Part shown: positions 10,895 through 20,401 of the stretch, piece after piece
Layout of the letters: every line of letters begins with the position of its first letter
Numbering within the stretch: the first letter of the stretch is position 1
Assembly (NCBI RefSeq): GCF_037126465.1
Contig: NC_088210.1
Span: 10,872,011 to 10,936,010 of the forward strand
Direction of reading: 5' to 3'
Length of the DNA stretch: 64,000 bases
From: Ornithodoros turicata
Lineage: Eukaryota > Arthropoda > Arachnida > Ixodida > Argasidae
The notes under the pieces: model-generated
What the model was told of the DNA's origin: nothing
The model's input: only the letters and a program-made list of their open reading frames with translations
Databases searched by the model: none
Program-made: the position numbers and the translations under genes

Positions 10895-11775
10895 CACTGT
10901 TGTACCCGCTACTCAATTTAGGTAGCGAAATACCGCTACACTCTAAATCTTTTCACAACTTTAAAGGTGTAACAACGTGCATGGCGCACGCCTTTTTAGG
11001 TGTAATTTTGGTAACATCATAATGGAGCACGGTTTCGCACAAATTTTCTTTACTCGAGTGTTGTCTGTCCTCCAAAAATTGAGTATTGCAACATCTCAAC
11101 ATGGTTCAACAGTATTGTAGACACTTGCGCGTGCTCGATTATCGATAGCGATGCATATATGCATTAGCTCGTACCTACGATATCCAAGACATAATGAAAG
11201 CAAGATTTGCACTGACACTTGACCTTTAGTAATGCTTTCCAAATTTTGTAAAATATCATCCTGGAGATGCAATGTTACGCAACCAGGTTGAATGTTCATA
11301 GCGCACACCTTTAAAGGTGTGAAAAAGTTTACAGTGTACCCGCTACCCTATTTAAAAGTAGCGCGATACTGGCGGCGCTACAAATTTACGAATGTAGCGC
11401 GATACCGCTACTGCTACCAGAAAAATGTAGCGCAATTACCCTTCCGCTATATACTTTCTCGCCGATGGCCTATGAATATGTGCCATATATACGCTAGAGA
11501 GATTCAGGACTGAGCGACGCCCGCGGCTCGACTTCTTTGAGTCGGGCTTACACGATCTGACAGCCAGTTCACTGGGCGTACTATAGCGTCTAATTTATTT
11601 TATTTTCTCCCTCAAAAGTAGCGGTAGCGGGAGGCGGTTTCGCTACTCAAAATTGTAGCGGAAATTACTTATCCGCTACAAATAACAAATGTAGCGGAGT
11701 TACACCTCCGCTACTGAAAAACGTAGCGATTACAGTAGTGCCGCTACAAGTAGCGCCGCTATACGCACAACACTG
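10895..11775. mobile_element. hAT-like element with GTAGCG motif arrays
   Basis: Perfect 8-bp duplication CTTGAGAG at 10887-10894 and 11776-11783. Ends read CACTGTTGTAC and, inverted, CAGTGTTGTGC. Dense GTAGCG/CGCTAC motifs fill both sides. A separate TA-flanked element (10939-11336) sits inside; without it this element would be about 480 bp. Confidence 0.85.
10939..11336. mobile_element. CACT-ended TA element nested in the hAT-like element
   Basis: TA at 10937-10938 and 11337-11338. Ends are CACTCTAAATC and, inverted, CACTGTAAACT, followed in both by a CTTTAAAGGTGT palindrome. A related copy in opposite orientation lies at about 33385-33773. Non-coding. Confidence 0.8.
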
Positions 11776-11810
11776 CTTGAGAGCCAGAGCAGAGCGTACC
11801 GATGCATGAA

Positions 11811-12115
11811 CACTCTTAAAAATGATGGTGGTGGTGGTGATGTTGAAAGGGCTTGCCGTTGTCGGCCTCTTAAAAATGAACTTCACCGCATAGCACGCTC
11901 CTAGCCAACCATCATCTCGAATGATATCGTTATCTGCCCTGATTTGTTCAAAACGGGAGGCGTACGCCTTTTTTGTGACACTTACGCTGTTCATAATTGT
12001 CACAAAAAAGGCGTACGCCTCCGGTTTTCAACAAATCAAGGCAGATAACGATATCATTCGAGATTATGATTGGCTAGGAGCGTGCTATGCAGTGAAGTTC
12101 ATTTTTAAGAGTGTA
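11811..12115. mobile_element. M1 MITE with SINE tail inserted in its left end
   Basis: Full palindromic M1 copy: left arm through GGCGTACGCC, loop with TGTTCATAATTGTC, right arm ending TTTTTAAGAGTG then TA. A 41-bp SINE B tail interrupts the first 15 bp. Confidence 0.9.
11826..11866 (-). repeat. 41-bp SINE B 3'-tail insertion
   Basis: Only (TGG)n plus TTGCCGTTGTCGGC, the last bases of SINE B. Flanked by a perfect 13-bp duplication CTCTTAAAAATGA at 11813-11825 and 11867-11879, which is the M1 terminal motif itself. Confidence 0.85.
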
Positions 12116-13499
12116 GACAAAGGGTATCGAGCAAATACCATTTGTACGAAGAGTATAGCGCATCGAATGATTTGGAAGCCGAAGTGAATACGAAGCGAAT
12201 AGTTATGTACCCGAAGCGTAGCGAACCAAACCCACGTACAGAGTATATCCAAGGAAGGGCGGGGGGGGGGGGGGGTTCACGGTACGGTACTCAAGGTGCA
12301 TCTAATCCTATCTACGTCAACTATGGCCGCTACTACATTGTCTTGGCACAGAATACCGACGAACCTGGAACGTACAGAGAGAAAACAGGAATCATAATTT
12401 ATGATTGTGTTGCAGTGGTTACTTGCTGAAGCCGGGGGAGGAGAGGGGGGGGGAGGGCAAGAGGCGGCGCCCATGCACGTACTCGTAATCCATGCCCATG
12501 AATCTTCGTACGAGGCAGCGCTGCTCACCTTGTATATCGTCCCTCGTGGCGTTATTGGGCTCGCGAGCGAAACTTCAGAAAATACATGATACATTCGGTT
12601 TGGGGGAGAAATCGCGACGGTTCGAAATTCGATTACGGAAGCTTATATTCGTTTTGAACCCCGGATCGATCATACAACTCTGCGCTTCGGTAACATTCCT
12701 AACATGGTAAACACTGCTCGGGTTACACATCATGGTTGGTGGACGCATGTACTGGCCGAGATCAACGGCCGGCTTGACGTATTTCAGCGATTCTTGCTTT
12801 TCGTGGCGCTTTTTTTGCCTCTTCAATACAGAATGGCATCGTCGGTATTTTTGTGCGTTCTGTACACAGTGCAGGCGCCTTTACGAGTTCTCTATAGTCC
12901 TGTATCAGCTTAAGAAGCAAAAGAAATCTAATTCGTCTGTTCTCAAAAGGTTACTGCGCCGCGGATGGGATGGCTGGGCACCGGGAGGTCACGCTCCCTC
13001 CTGCGCCAGATAACGAAATCCATCGTACTCAGTCTGCTTCTGTATCGGCTATTAAGATTGGCCGCATGACAGTAGGCTGCTGCGGAAAGTGCGCTCCGCA
13101 ACTGATGGGACATATGGTGACGCTGCATTATTTCTCCTGGCACGCTACTGCATATCCTTGTCTCTAACGGCGCATGTAGTTGACGCAGTAGGTTCCCTTT
13201 CCCTCCTAAGTTGGTCACAGCTATAGGTTCGACAAATCGAGGTGGCGAATCTTCCTCACTTCCCGTTCTTATGCTACTTGGAGACGGGGGAGCGTTGAGG
13301 CCAGTTTCCGTTTTCCTCGCTGTATTTTCTCTCAATGAGCATTTTTTTTTTTTTTCACTTCTGACAACAAGGGTCGATATCTAGGCCTGAAAGTACGTCT
13401 GCATCTCGCGGATTTTTTTTTTACGGCACGCCACGCGCTACGTTTCACAAATGCTCCATGGTAAGAAGGTCCTTTCCATGCCTGTTATAACGTTTGCTT
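12116..13499. other. No gene recognised
   Basis: G14 tract at about 12260-12274 and a G-rich patch at 12430-12460. Open frames of 95, 105 and 130 codons show no domain. A palindromic AACGG/CCGG patch near 12760 is not significant. Confidence 0.35.
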
Positions 13500-13507
13500 C
13501 TTATAAC

Positions 13508-13928
13508 TAGAGTTCCGCGTTTTCGATTTTAATGGATAAACACCAAAAAACATACGCCGGGTAAATTTTATCTCATTCTGTTTTAATCGAAAAACACCGA
13601 ATAAAGAGGGATATTCCAGGACATGACAGACCTAAATTGCTGCATATGCCCAGCAGGTTGCTGATGCAGATCAGAAAACCATACAGAAATATGATGGTTG
13701 TGAAAAATTCCCGTTAATTTTTTCGTTAGCCGTAAAACGAACACCGCAGCGAACAACACCATGTTGGACGACCGTCGCGCGGAAATTACGTTGCGATTTC
13801 TATTCACCGATAACTGTCAGGTAAACCATGTACACGCCAGGAAAAACATCGAAAAACGCCGATTTCGTGAAAATCAATAAACATCGAAAAACAAAGCCCA
13901 AAATGAAAACCTAAAACGCGGAACCCTA
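13508..13928. mobile_element. hAT-like non-autonomous element
   Basis: Perfect 8-bp duplication CTTATAAC (13500-13507 and 13929-13936). Ends are TAGAGTTCCGCGTTTT and, inverted, TAGGGTTCCGCGTTTT. Repeated AAAACACCGA/ATCGAAAAAC motifs occur inside. No transposase. Confidence 0.85.
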
Positions 13929-14179
13929 CTTATAACGTTATACCTCCTGATGCTGTGTCAACAAAATATAACGATATCATCCAGTGATAATCTCAGTAAT
14001 CTATCCAAACGCCTCTGCAGTTCCGCAACGCAGGGAAGCGTTTGCTGTTTCAGCTTGAGATGCATCTCGGCAATGATACACAACACTGTTAAAATGCAAC
14101 TGCCAATAATCACCCCCAATTTTTTTCCACTCCCTCCGCGTTTGCAGTTCTGAATAGAGCACTGCGCAGTGTACCTGCT

Positions 14180-14285
14180 CAATGACATCACTTCAAAATG
14201 ACGTTTTCTATGGCGTGCGACCAAGACAAGGTACAAAATGGTGGTTTTGAAAAAAAAAAAAAAAAAAAAGCAGCCGCCTGAGGGT
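14180..14285 (+). repeat. Dispersed repeat G, copy 1
   Basis: CTTCAAAATGACGTTTTC, then GGCGTGCGACCA, then CGCCTGAGGGTAGTT, all in the same order as at 29045-29150. An A19 tract interrupts this copy. Confidence 0.6.
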
Positions 14286-14314
14286 AGTTTATTGGCGGCT
14301 TTATGTCACTGCTG

Positions 14315-14536
14315 TATGGTCGAGCGATCCCCTATTGGCAATGTCGCGCTCGAAGGAACTATACCAATACCTTCACCGAGGGGAGGCCGCACTCAACTGC
14401 TCTCCGTAGCAGACGACGACGACTACGCGACGGTCCTATCTTCCGACAGGTGACGTTGTGTGGCCTCCCCTCGGAGACTGTGTCGGCATAGTTCCTTCGT
14501 GCAAGACATCGCCGATAGGGGACTGCTCGGCTATGG
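14315..14536. mobile_element. Palindromic fold-back, about 80-bp arms
   Basis: The left arm (GAGCGATCCCCTATTGGC ... GAGGGGAGGCC) pairs with the right arm (GGCCTCCCCTCGG ... GATAGGGGACTGCTCGG). The loop contains (GAC)n-like sequence. Non-coding; superfamily unclear. Confidence 0.7.
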
Positions 14537-14904
14537 GCTGGAGATTTTAGATAACAGTGTCCCGCACAGTACAAACGGTACCGTACGGTACAGTACAAAT
14601 GGTTGCGTCACTAAAGTAGTTATAGTACCGGCCGTGTGACAGAGGGAATGAGAGGTAGCACATCCTACAGTGCGCGGTTGGCTAGGTGTGGTGTGGTATT
14701 ACGAAGTGTGCGTTCTGAGTCTATGGAGCCCTTTATTATCCGACAAGATGCCCCCACACACTTTCTCGTGGTCTTCAACTTCCCTACAGCGCACGGCAAC
14801 TTGAGGAAAATATGTACCTTGATGTCTCCGATCAGTACGCAATAATTACTTTTTCATTACCAACACAACCAACTGAGCTACATTTCTCAGGGAGTTTCGG
14901 GAGC
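14537..14904. other. No feature recognised
   Basis: Contains GTACCGTACGGTAC, a short local palindrome near 14578-14592. Otherwise unassigned. Confidence 0.35.
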
Positions 14905-14915
14905 CTGTCAAGGAA

Positions 14916-15083
14916 TTAACGATGAAAGATGTAAGTCACTGAAAAGGCGAGGCAGCTGTAGGACTCGAACCCACATCTTCTGGATTGTCAGTCCAGGGCT
15001 CTACCAATTGAGCTAAGCTAACACGGCTTTGTATGTATTTGTCCTTTCTATGTTGTTCCAGCCTCAGAACATCAGTTCTTTCA
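14916..15083 (-). repeat. SINE A copy with near-intact tRNA head
   Basis: Flanked by an 11-bp perfect duplication CTGTCAAGGAA (14905-14915 and 15084-15094). On the minus strand the head folds as a cloverleaf: D arm with TAGCTCAATTGG, a 5-bp anticodon stem CTGGA/TCCAG whose loop CTGACAA puts GAC at the anticodon (valine-type), and a T arm with GGTTCGAGTCC. The acceptor pairs with one mismatch. The long leader and trailer shared with other copies show it is a SINE and not a tRNA gene. Confidence 0.85.
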
Positions 15084-15119
15084 CTGTCAAGGAAGTATGG
15101 CTATTCTGGACAATAGCTC

Positions 15120-15155
15120 TCGCGGCATAAATAAATAAATAAATAAATAAATTAA
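15120..15155. repeat. (AAAT)n microsatellite
   Basis: Tandem AAAT units from about 15127. Confidence 0.85.
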
Positions 15156-15233
15156 AGCGCAGTACAGGAAAGACCGTGTGTATATTGCGTGCAAAACGTC
15201 ATCTTCTTCTTCACATTTCCTTGTCCTCCTTAA

Positions 15234-15835
15234 AGGGGCTATGAACTCTGTAGAGCTAGCCCGGCGACTGTGTCGGCTCCAAGCGTCGATTTTAAGTTGT
15301 TGACACGTTTTGAATAGATGAATCTGACAGGTCCGTGTCTTCACCACATATAGCAGGCTGCTAGAAAACCATCGTCCTCAATGACTACGTTCTCGCTCCT
15401 GATTTGTTGATAACGGGAGGCGGAGATTATTATGTACGGCATTATGGCTACAAAATAGGCTCCGCCTCCCGTTTTCAACAAATCAGGGACGAGAAGGTTG
15501 TCATTCGTGATGACGGTTGGCTAGGATCGTGGTATGTGATGAAGTTCATTTTTAAGAGTGTAGAGCAGAGCTTTATGTGTACATACCTCCATGTTGGCGT
15601 CTGATTCGGTGCTACAATACTTCAGATGACGTAACAATGGACAGAGGTATCTGGATGGCGGTACATCTACTAGCCCGTATCCCACAAAAAAGAAAAAGCG
15701 TTTTTATATTAACGCTGCACACGTTATGAAGGAGTAGTATTGAACACTAAATTGTAAATAGAATTTCGAAGCACAGAAGAACAATATTACACCCGTAACT
15801 AAACACCTGCACATATAGAAGTTCTTACCTATACT
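15234..15835. mobile_element. TTAA element, copy 1
   Basis: TTAA at 15230-15233 and 15836-15839. Left end AGGGGCTATGAACTC pairs partly with the inverted right end (GGTAAGAACT). The empty site is preserved at 22734-22737 in the paralogous repeat. TTAA targets are characteristic of piggyBac-type transposons, but no transposase is present to prove it. An M1-like palindrome lies inside. Confidence 0.8.
15339..15562. mobile_element. M1 variant (subfamily 2) inside TTAA element
   Basis: Palindrome with inner arm GGCGGAG and GGCTCCGCC flanking GTACGGCATTATGG; right end TTTTTAAGAGTGTA intact, left terminus lost. Confidence 0.75.
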
Positions 15836-16061
15836 TTAACTCGGACACAGCAGCACTGATACTAATTTCAATGGGAAAATAATTTCCAATGGCACGGTAT
15901 GCCCGATGCCTGATTGGTTGGTGCAGCTTGAGTACTTTGAGGACACCGGCCTCCTTTGTGGGCTTCTGTTCAGCAGCAGGGTATATTTTCTTTCTTGCTT
16001 TAAGGTCTCGCTTCTAGGAGCTCTATTTCTCGGGAACTGTATGAGATGAGCACACTGTTAA

Positions 16062-16666
16062 AGGAGCTATGAACTCTACCAAGCAAGCCCGCCGACTGTG
16101 TCGGCTCCAAACGGCGATTTCAACGTGTTGTCTGTGACACCGTTTGTATAGGTGAATTTGATAGGTGCCTATCTTCACCACATGGCATGCTCCTAGCCAA
16201 CCATCTTCCCGAATGACAACGTTCTCGCCCATGATTTGTTGATAACGAGAGGCGAAGCCTATTATGTATCTATTATGCGCGGCTACAAAATGGACTGCGC
16301 CTCCCGTTTTCAACAAATCAGAGACGAAAATGTTGTCATTCGGGATGACGGTTGGCTAGGAGAGTGCCATGTAGTGAAGTTCATCTTGAAGAGGGTAAAG
16401 CAGAACGTTATGTATACCTCCGCGTTGGCGTCTGATTGGGTGCTACAGTTCTTCAGATGACGTAACGATGGATACAGGTATCTGGACGGTGGTGCGTGTA
16501 CTCGCCCGAATACGAAAGAGAGTGCGTTTTCATATTAACGCTGCACAAGTTATGAACGAGAAGAATTTAACAATAGATTGTAAACAGAATTACGAAGCGT
16601 AGAAGAACAATATTACATTTATTAAACCCGTAACTAAATACATGCAGATAGGAGTTCTTACCTCCT
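16062..16666. mobile_element. TTAA element, copy 2
   Basis: TTAA at 16058-16061 and 16667-16670. Termini AGGAGCTATGAACTC and, inverted, AGGAGGTAAGAACTC match 13 of 15. Empty site preserved at 22922-22925. Same internal arrangement as copy 1, including the M1 variant. Confidence 0.85.
16173..16397. mobile_element. M1 variant (subfamily 2) inside TTAA element
   Basis: Palindromic arms around GTTGATAACGAGAGGCG and CGCCTCCCGTTTTCAAC. The left terminus is truncated at the same place as in copy 1, so the M1 insertion preceded amplification. Confidence 0.75.
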
Positions 16667-17000
16667 TTAAAGGTGGCGTCCGCGAGGAATCCTGAATTCT
16701 AAAGTTAAAATGATAACCACTTGGAGATGCCTTCCAAGAAGACAACACCAAGAAAGTTTAGCAAAATTCGTTCGTGTTCTTTTTTTTTATTATAATAACA
16801 ACAACCTGACATTAGTCTGGCTACCCAATAAACATATTCACACTCTCTTCAACATCGACTTCCCTGCTCCGTTATCTGCATCATGAACACGCACATTCTA
16901 CAGTTAATATGTCCCTATAAGATTACACACTTTTACTAGTACGCCTTTTGATGACGTAATCTTTCAGAGCTTATGACCCAGTTAACGGTCACGGGCGCTG

Positions 17001-17685
17001 AAGCCGCAGCAGTTCGCATCGCCAAAAACCGCAATGTGAACGATCTCTCTTACCCGGCGGGTCGGTGGCTGGCTTCACACTTCCGAACAGAGAGAGGAGA
17101 GATGGGGGAGAGAGAGAGAAGGAAACGGAAATTACACGGAGCGGACATCCCCTTCAAGTCACGCGAGTCAGAGATTACTTTAACAGAAATGCGATTCGGA
17201 CAGCGCGCAGTTACTATGCGCTATAATAGTGTGCCTGTCGCTACGGTCTCTGCGTTTGTTCTTCCCTTTTTTAATTGAATCGTTCGAAAAGAAGAACGGT
17301 ATGGATAGTACTGCGATTCCAACGAATTTAGATCCGGTAACTTCGCTATACGAGAACTAGGGGTTGGTCAGGTTAATCATGGAGTGACAGGAAGAGAAAA
17401 ATGAACGAGTGAGAAAGATAAAAGAGTGGGGGATGTCCATGGAGGAAGGAAAAATAGGAAGCTCCCAGTGTCCGTGTATTCACACGAGCGACATTCCCCC
17501 AGAAGCGGAAGACGCGAAAAGCGTCATAGCTTTCTGCTGTCACGTGAGTGTGAGCTCTCAACGTCGTGTCTTGAATGAATGAATCAATTTTATTTCCACT
17601 TTAAGTCGTGGTGGGAGCCGTGAAAAAAAAAGTCGCAGTAACGACTAAAGTCTTCACGCACACTGCTAACCGTGGGGAATATCCT
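17001..17685. other. No gene recognised
   Basis: A 101-codon plus-strand frame (16973-17278) has no recognisable domain. GAGAGA-rich at 17090-17115. Confidence 0.35.
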
Positions 17686-17689
17686 GCTA

Positions 17690-17940
17690 CGCAGACCACA
17701 AGATATTCCGTAGCAGACGACAGGAAAAGACGCTGGTGGTGTCGTCTGCTAAGTGTCGTCTGCTAAGTGCGGAATACGCCACTCCCGATGTTCCGCACCG
17801 TATGAATGCTCAACATAACACGGGACTGCAATTCGGCTCTGTGAGCAGCGTTTTCGCCTTTTCTTCCACTAGAATATTCCGTGAGGATGTCGCTCGTGTG
17901 AATACACGATGTATTCCAGGGAGGAGGAGAACGTGAGGCA
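17690..17940 (+). repeat. Dispersed repeat D, copy 1
   Basis: AGATATTCCGTAGCAGACGA, then ACTAGAATATTCCG and ACGTC/ATGTCGCT, in the same order as at 39925-40105. TGTCGTCTGCTAAG is tandemly duplicated at 17741-17769. Confidence 0.6.
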
Positions 17941-18605
17941 AGTGACGTGCAAACAGGAGATCAATTAAGATAGAAAAACGGGGTAGTTGGTAAATCATGA
18001 TTAAAAAATAACGCAGCAATACAGAGACCGGTGCGAAGAATCACACAGGGCAACAGCGTATTCACAACTTATTGTTGAAAATTATTGGAAAACATTCTGA
18101 TACACTATTTACCTATTGGAATCCGCATAAGTTAGAAGGTATATGGTATATATAAGAACGATTTCCAATAAACTTCAACAAGTTGCGAGTATACGGTGTT
18201 GTCCTGTGTGGTTCCTCGCCCTTGTCTCTGTATATTGCTGCGTTGGTTTTTAATTAAGGGAATGAGTTTTAGCCTTCTTAAAGTCCTTCCTGTACCGGAG
18301 AAAGCCAATGGACAGGATCTCTGCAAACGCCAATTTTGAGGTCACATCGGCACACTACGATCCCACCTATCCACGACTTCCGAAATTATGTTTCCTGTGA
18401 AGCCCCCCTCCTCCTCTCCCTCCTCTCCTTTCCTCCTTTCTCCTCTCCTCCTCTCTCCTCTCCAGATATCTCGTGCGTGTGCGGGATAAATATATTGTGA
18501 CACAGAATCTGCACGCATCCTCACAGATATCTCGGTCGTCATCATCAGTTTCGGGGTGTGAGCATTCGAGTCCTTAGCATTCCTTCCTTCCTTTATCATA
18601 AACTG
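17941..18605. other. Pyrimidine tract, otherwise unassigned
   Basis: Nearly pure pyrimidine run at about 18399-18466 (CCTCCT/CTCTCC). No gene seen. Confidence 0.5.
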
Positions 18606-18670
18606 TACAGTGCTGGACAAAAGTTTACGGAACACATTTCAGAGAATTTTGTCTTCAGAGTGACACGCTA

Positions 18671-18912
18671 CACTGTTAAAACAGAACTTCACCACATAGC
18701 ACGCTCCTAGTCAACTATCATTCCGAATGATATCATTCTGTGCACTGATTTGTTGAAAATGGGAGGAGGCGCCTATCTGGGACAGATTATCTTGTCCCAC
18801 CCCAGATAGGCGCCTCCTGCCTGTTTTGAACAAATCATGACACGGAATGATATCATTCGGTATGATGGTTGGCTAGGAGCGTGCTATGTGGTGAAGTTCT
18901 GTTTTAACAGTG
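18671..18912. mobile_element. M1 MITE, variant ends CACTGTTAAAACAG
   Basis: TA on both sides. Arms share the variant inner motif GGAGGCGCCTATCTGGGA on both sides of the loop. Confidence 0.9.
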
Positions 18913-18954
18913 TAGCAGCGAATGGGACTGTATGGACTTACAAACAAGGGTCTA

Positions 18955-19201
18955 CACCTTTAAAAATGAACTTCACCGCTTAGCACGCTCCAAGCCAACC
19001 ATCATCTCGAATGATATCGTTATCTGCCCTGATTTGTTGAAAACGGGAGGCGTACGCCTTTTTGTGACAATTATGAACAGCATAAGTGTCGCAAAAAGGC
19101 GTACGCCTCCCGTTTTCAACAAATCAGGGCAGATAACGATATTATTCCAGATGACTGTTGGCTAGGAGCGTGCTATGCGGTGAAGTTCATTTTTAAGGGT
19201 G
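18955..19201. mobile_element. M1 MITE
   Basis: TA at 18953-18954 and 19202-19203; CACCTTTAAAAATGAAC start, loop with TATGAACAGCATAAG, arms nearly perfect. Confidence 0.93.
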
Positions 19202-19315
19202 TAGGTAACTCAGTCCCCTGTTTGCAAGTCCGTACCGTACCATTCGTTGCTAGCGGGTCACTATGACGAAGGAAGGCGCCGAAGCGTTTTCTGTAGACCT
19301 TTGCCCAGCACTGTA

Positions 19316-19554
19316 CCTACCTCTGCATCTTTCCTGCTGTCATATTTAATCATTATTTCGTGTTTAACAATATGTATGTGACCACGAAGTTTTCATTTTA
19401 AAACATTTTTGACGCAGCCATGCGTCAAAAATGTGTCCAAGTTTGAGTCTGAGTTTTAAACTCAATTCAGTTCTTTCGATTTCCCAAAGAAGCTGGTGGG
19501 GAGGTCAGGCAAAAAGCTGCTGGCGTGCAGCTTGACGCGACCGGACCCCCTGTG
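19316..19554. other. No feature recognised
   Basis: AT-rich gap with a short hairpin ATTTTTGACGCA/TGCGTCAAAAAT at about 19406-19432. Confidence 0.4.
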
Positions 19555-19556
19555 TA

Positions 19557-19882
19557 CACTCTTAAAAATGAGCGGGGGGGGGGGGGTTGTGGCAGGATCG
19601 GCTCGTGCCGTTATTGGCCACAGAGAAGTGGGCGTCGTCACGACTATAAAATGAATTGCACCGCATAGCACGCCCAACCATCATGTCGAATGATATCGTT
19701 ATCTGTATTTGTTGAAAACGGGAGACGTACACGCCTTTTTTTATGACACTTGTGCTGTTCATAATTGTCACAAAAAAAGGCGTACACCTCCCGTTTTGAA
19801 CAAATCAGGGCACATAAAGATATCATTTGAGATGATGGTTGGCTAGGAGCGTGCTATGCGGTGAAGTTCATTTTTAAGCGTG
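19557..19882. mobile_element. M1 MITE with LINE-X tail in its left end
   Basis: TA at 19555-19556 and 19883-19884. The left terminus CACTCTTAAAAATGA is separated from the rest of the arm by a 76-bp insertion. Confidence 0.9.
19572..19647 (-). repeat. 76-bp LINE-X 3'-tail insertion
   Basis: Consists of a G tract, a GGCTCGTGCCG(T)TATTGGCCAC segment and CGTCACGACTAT, the LINE-X terminal sequence. Flanked by AAAATGA (19565-19571 and 19648-19654). Confidence 0.8.
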
Positions 19883-19884
19883 TA

Positions 19885-20399
19885 CACTTGGTAACACGGC
19901 ACACATCGTTCATGCAAAATTGATATTATCAAAACATCCGTCTGTTAACAAAAACACTCTATTGTAGTAACCATCAAGAAAATGAAAAGACAGGAAATTT
20001 CACTCAATCAACAGTTAGGCAAAACTGTATAGGACAACTCTTGTCAAAACCGTACAATCTCTCATTCATGTGAGCCTGATAGTTGAAAATTTATTCAATA
20101 TATAATGCTCGTAATGAGCGTAGAGGGAGAGAATCGATGTTCAATTCAGAATTGATGATAATTCATATGTCGCGGCGGCTTGTATGCGCCCGACTGTAAA
20201 CCAAACTTAGTACATGCTCGCGGGGTGAAATAACGTTCGCCATGGCGCAAAGTACGGTTGGTCGACCTCATGGTTAAATTAGCTAGTGCTAAGAAAGTGT
20301 AATTATTTTGCTTCACTGAAATAATATATGTGGCTCATAAACGGTAATCATAAATGTTCATTATTTCAAGAATGTTAAGCCTCCGGAAAAGAGGCCTGG
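19885..20399. other. No feature recognised
   Basis: AT-rich, no element or gene identified. Confidence 0.35.
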
Positions 20400-20401
20400 T
20401 A

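Larger units (their letters stand above)
15150..17000. repeat. Host repeat R carrying two TTAA elements
   Basis: Homologous to 22660-23060. Shared blocks: CATCTTCTTCTTCACATTTC, GGAAAATAATTTCCAA, CTTTCTTGCTT, GGAGATGCCTTCCAAGAAG. The paralogue lacks both inserted elements (15234-15835 and 16062-16666). Right boundary is approximate. Confidence 0.75.
18608..19313. mobile_element. Tc1-like fold-back split by two M1 copies
   Basis: TA at 18606-18607 and 19314-19315. Ends CAGTGCTGGACAAAAG and, inverted, CAGTGCTGGGCAAAGG resemble Tc1-type termini. The two arms can be aligned across the insertions: GTGACACGCTAGC/CAGCGAATGG on the left against CCATTCGTTGCTAGCGGGTCAC on the right. M1 copies occupy 18671-18912 and 18955-19201. 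Confidence 0.8.

Noticed and set aside
14936..15016. A tRNA-Val gene on the minus strand
   Set aside because: Acceptor mismatch, conserved SINE leader and trailer, several truncated relatives, and a target duplication around the whole unit show that it is SINE A.
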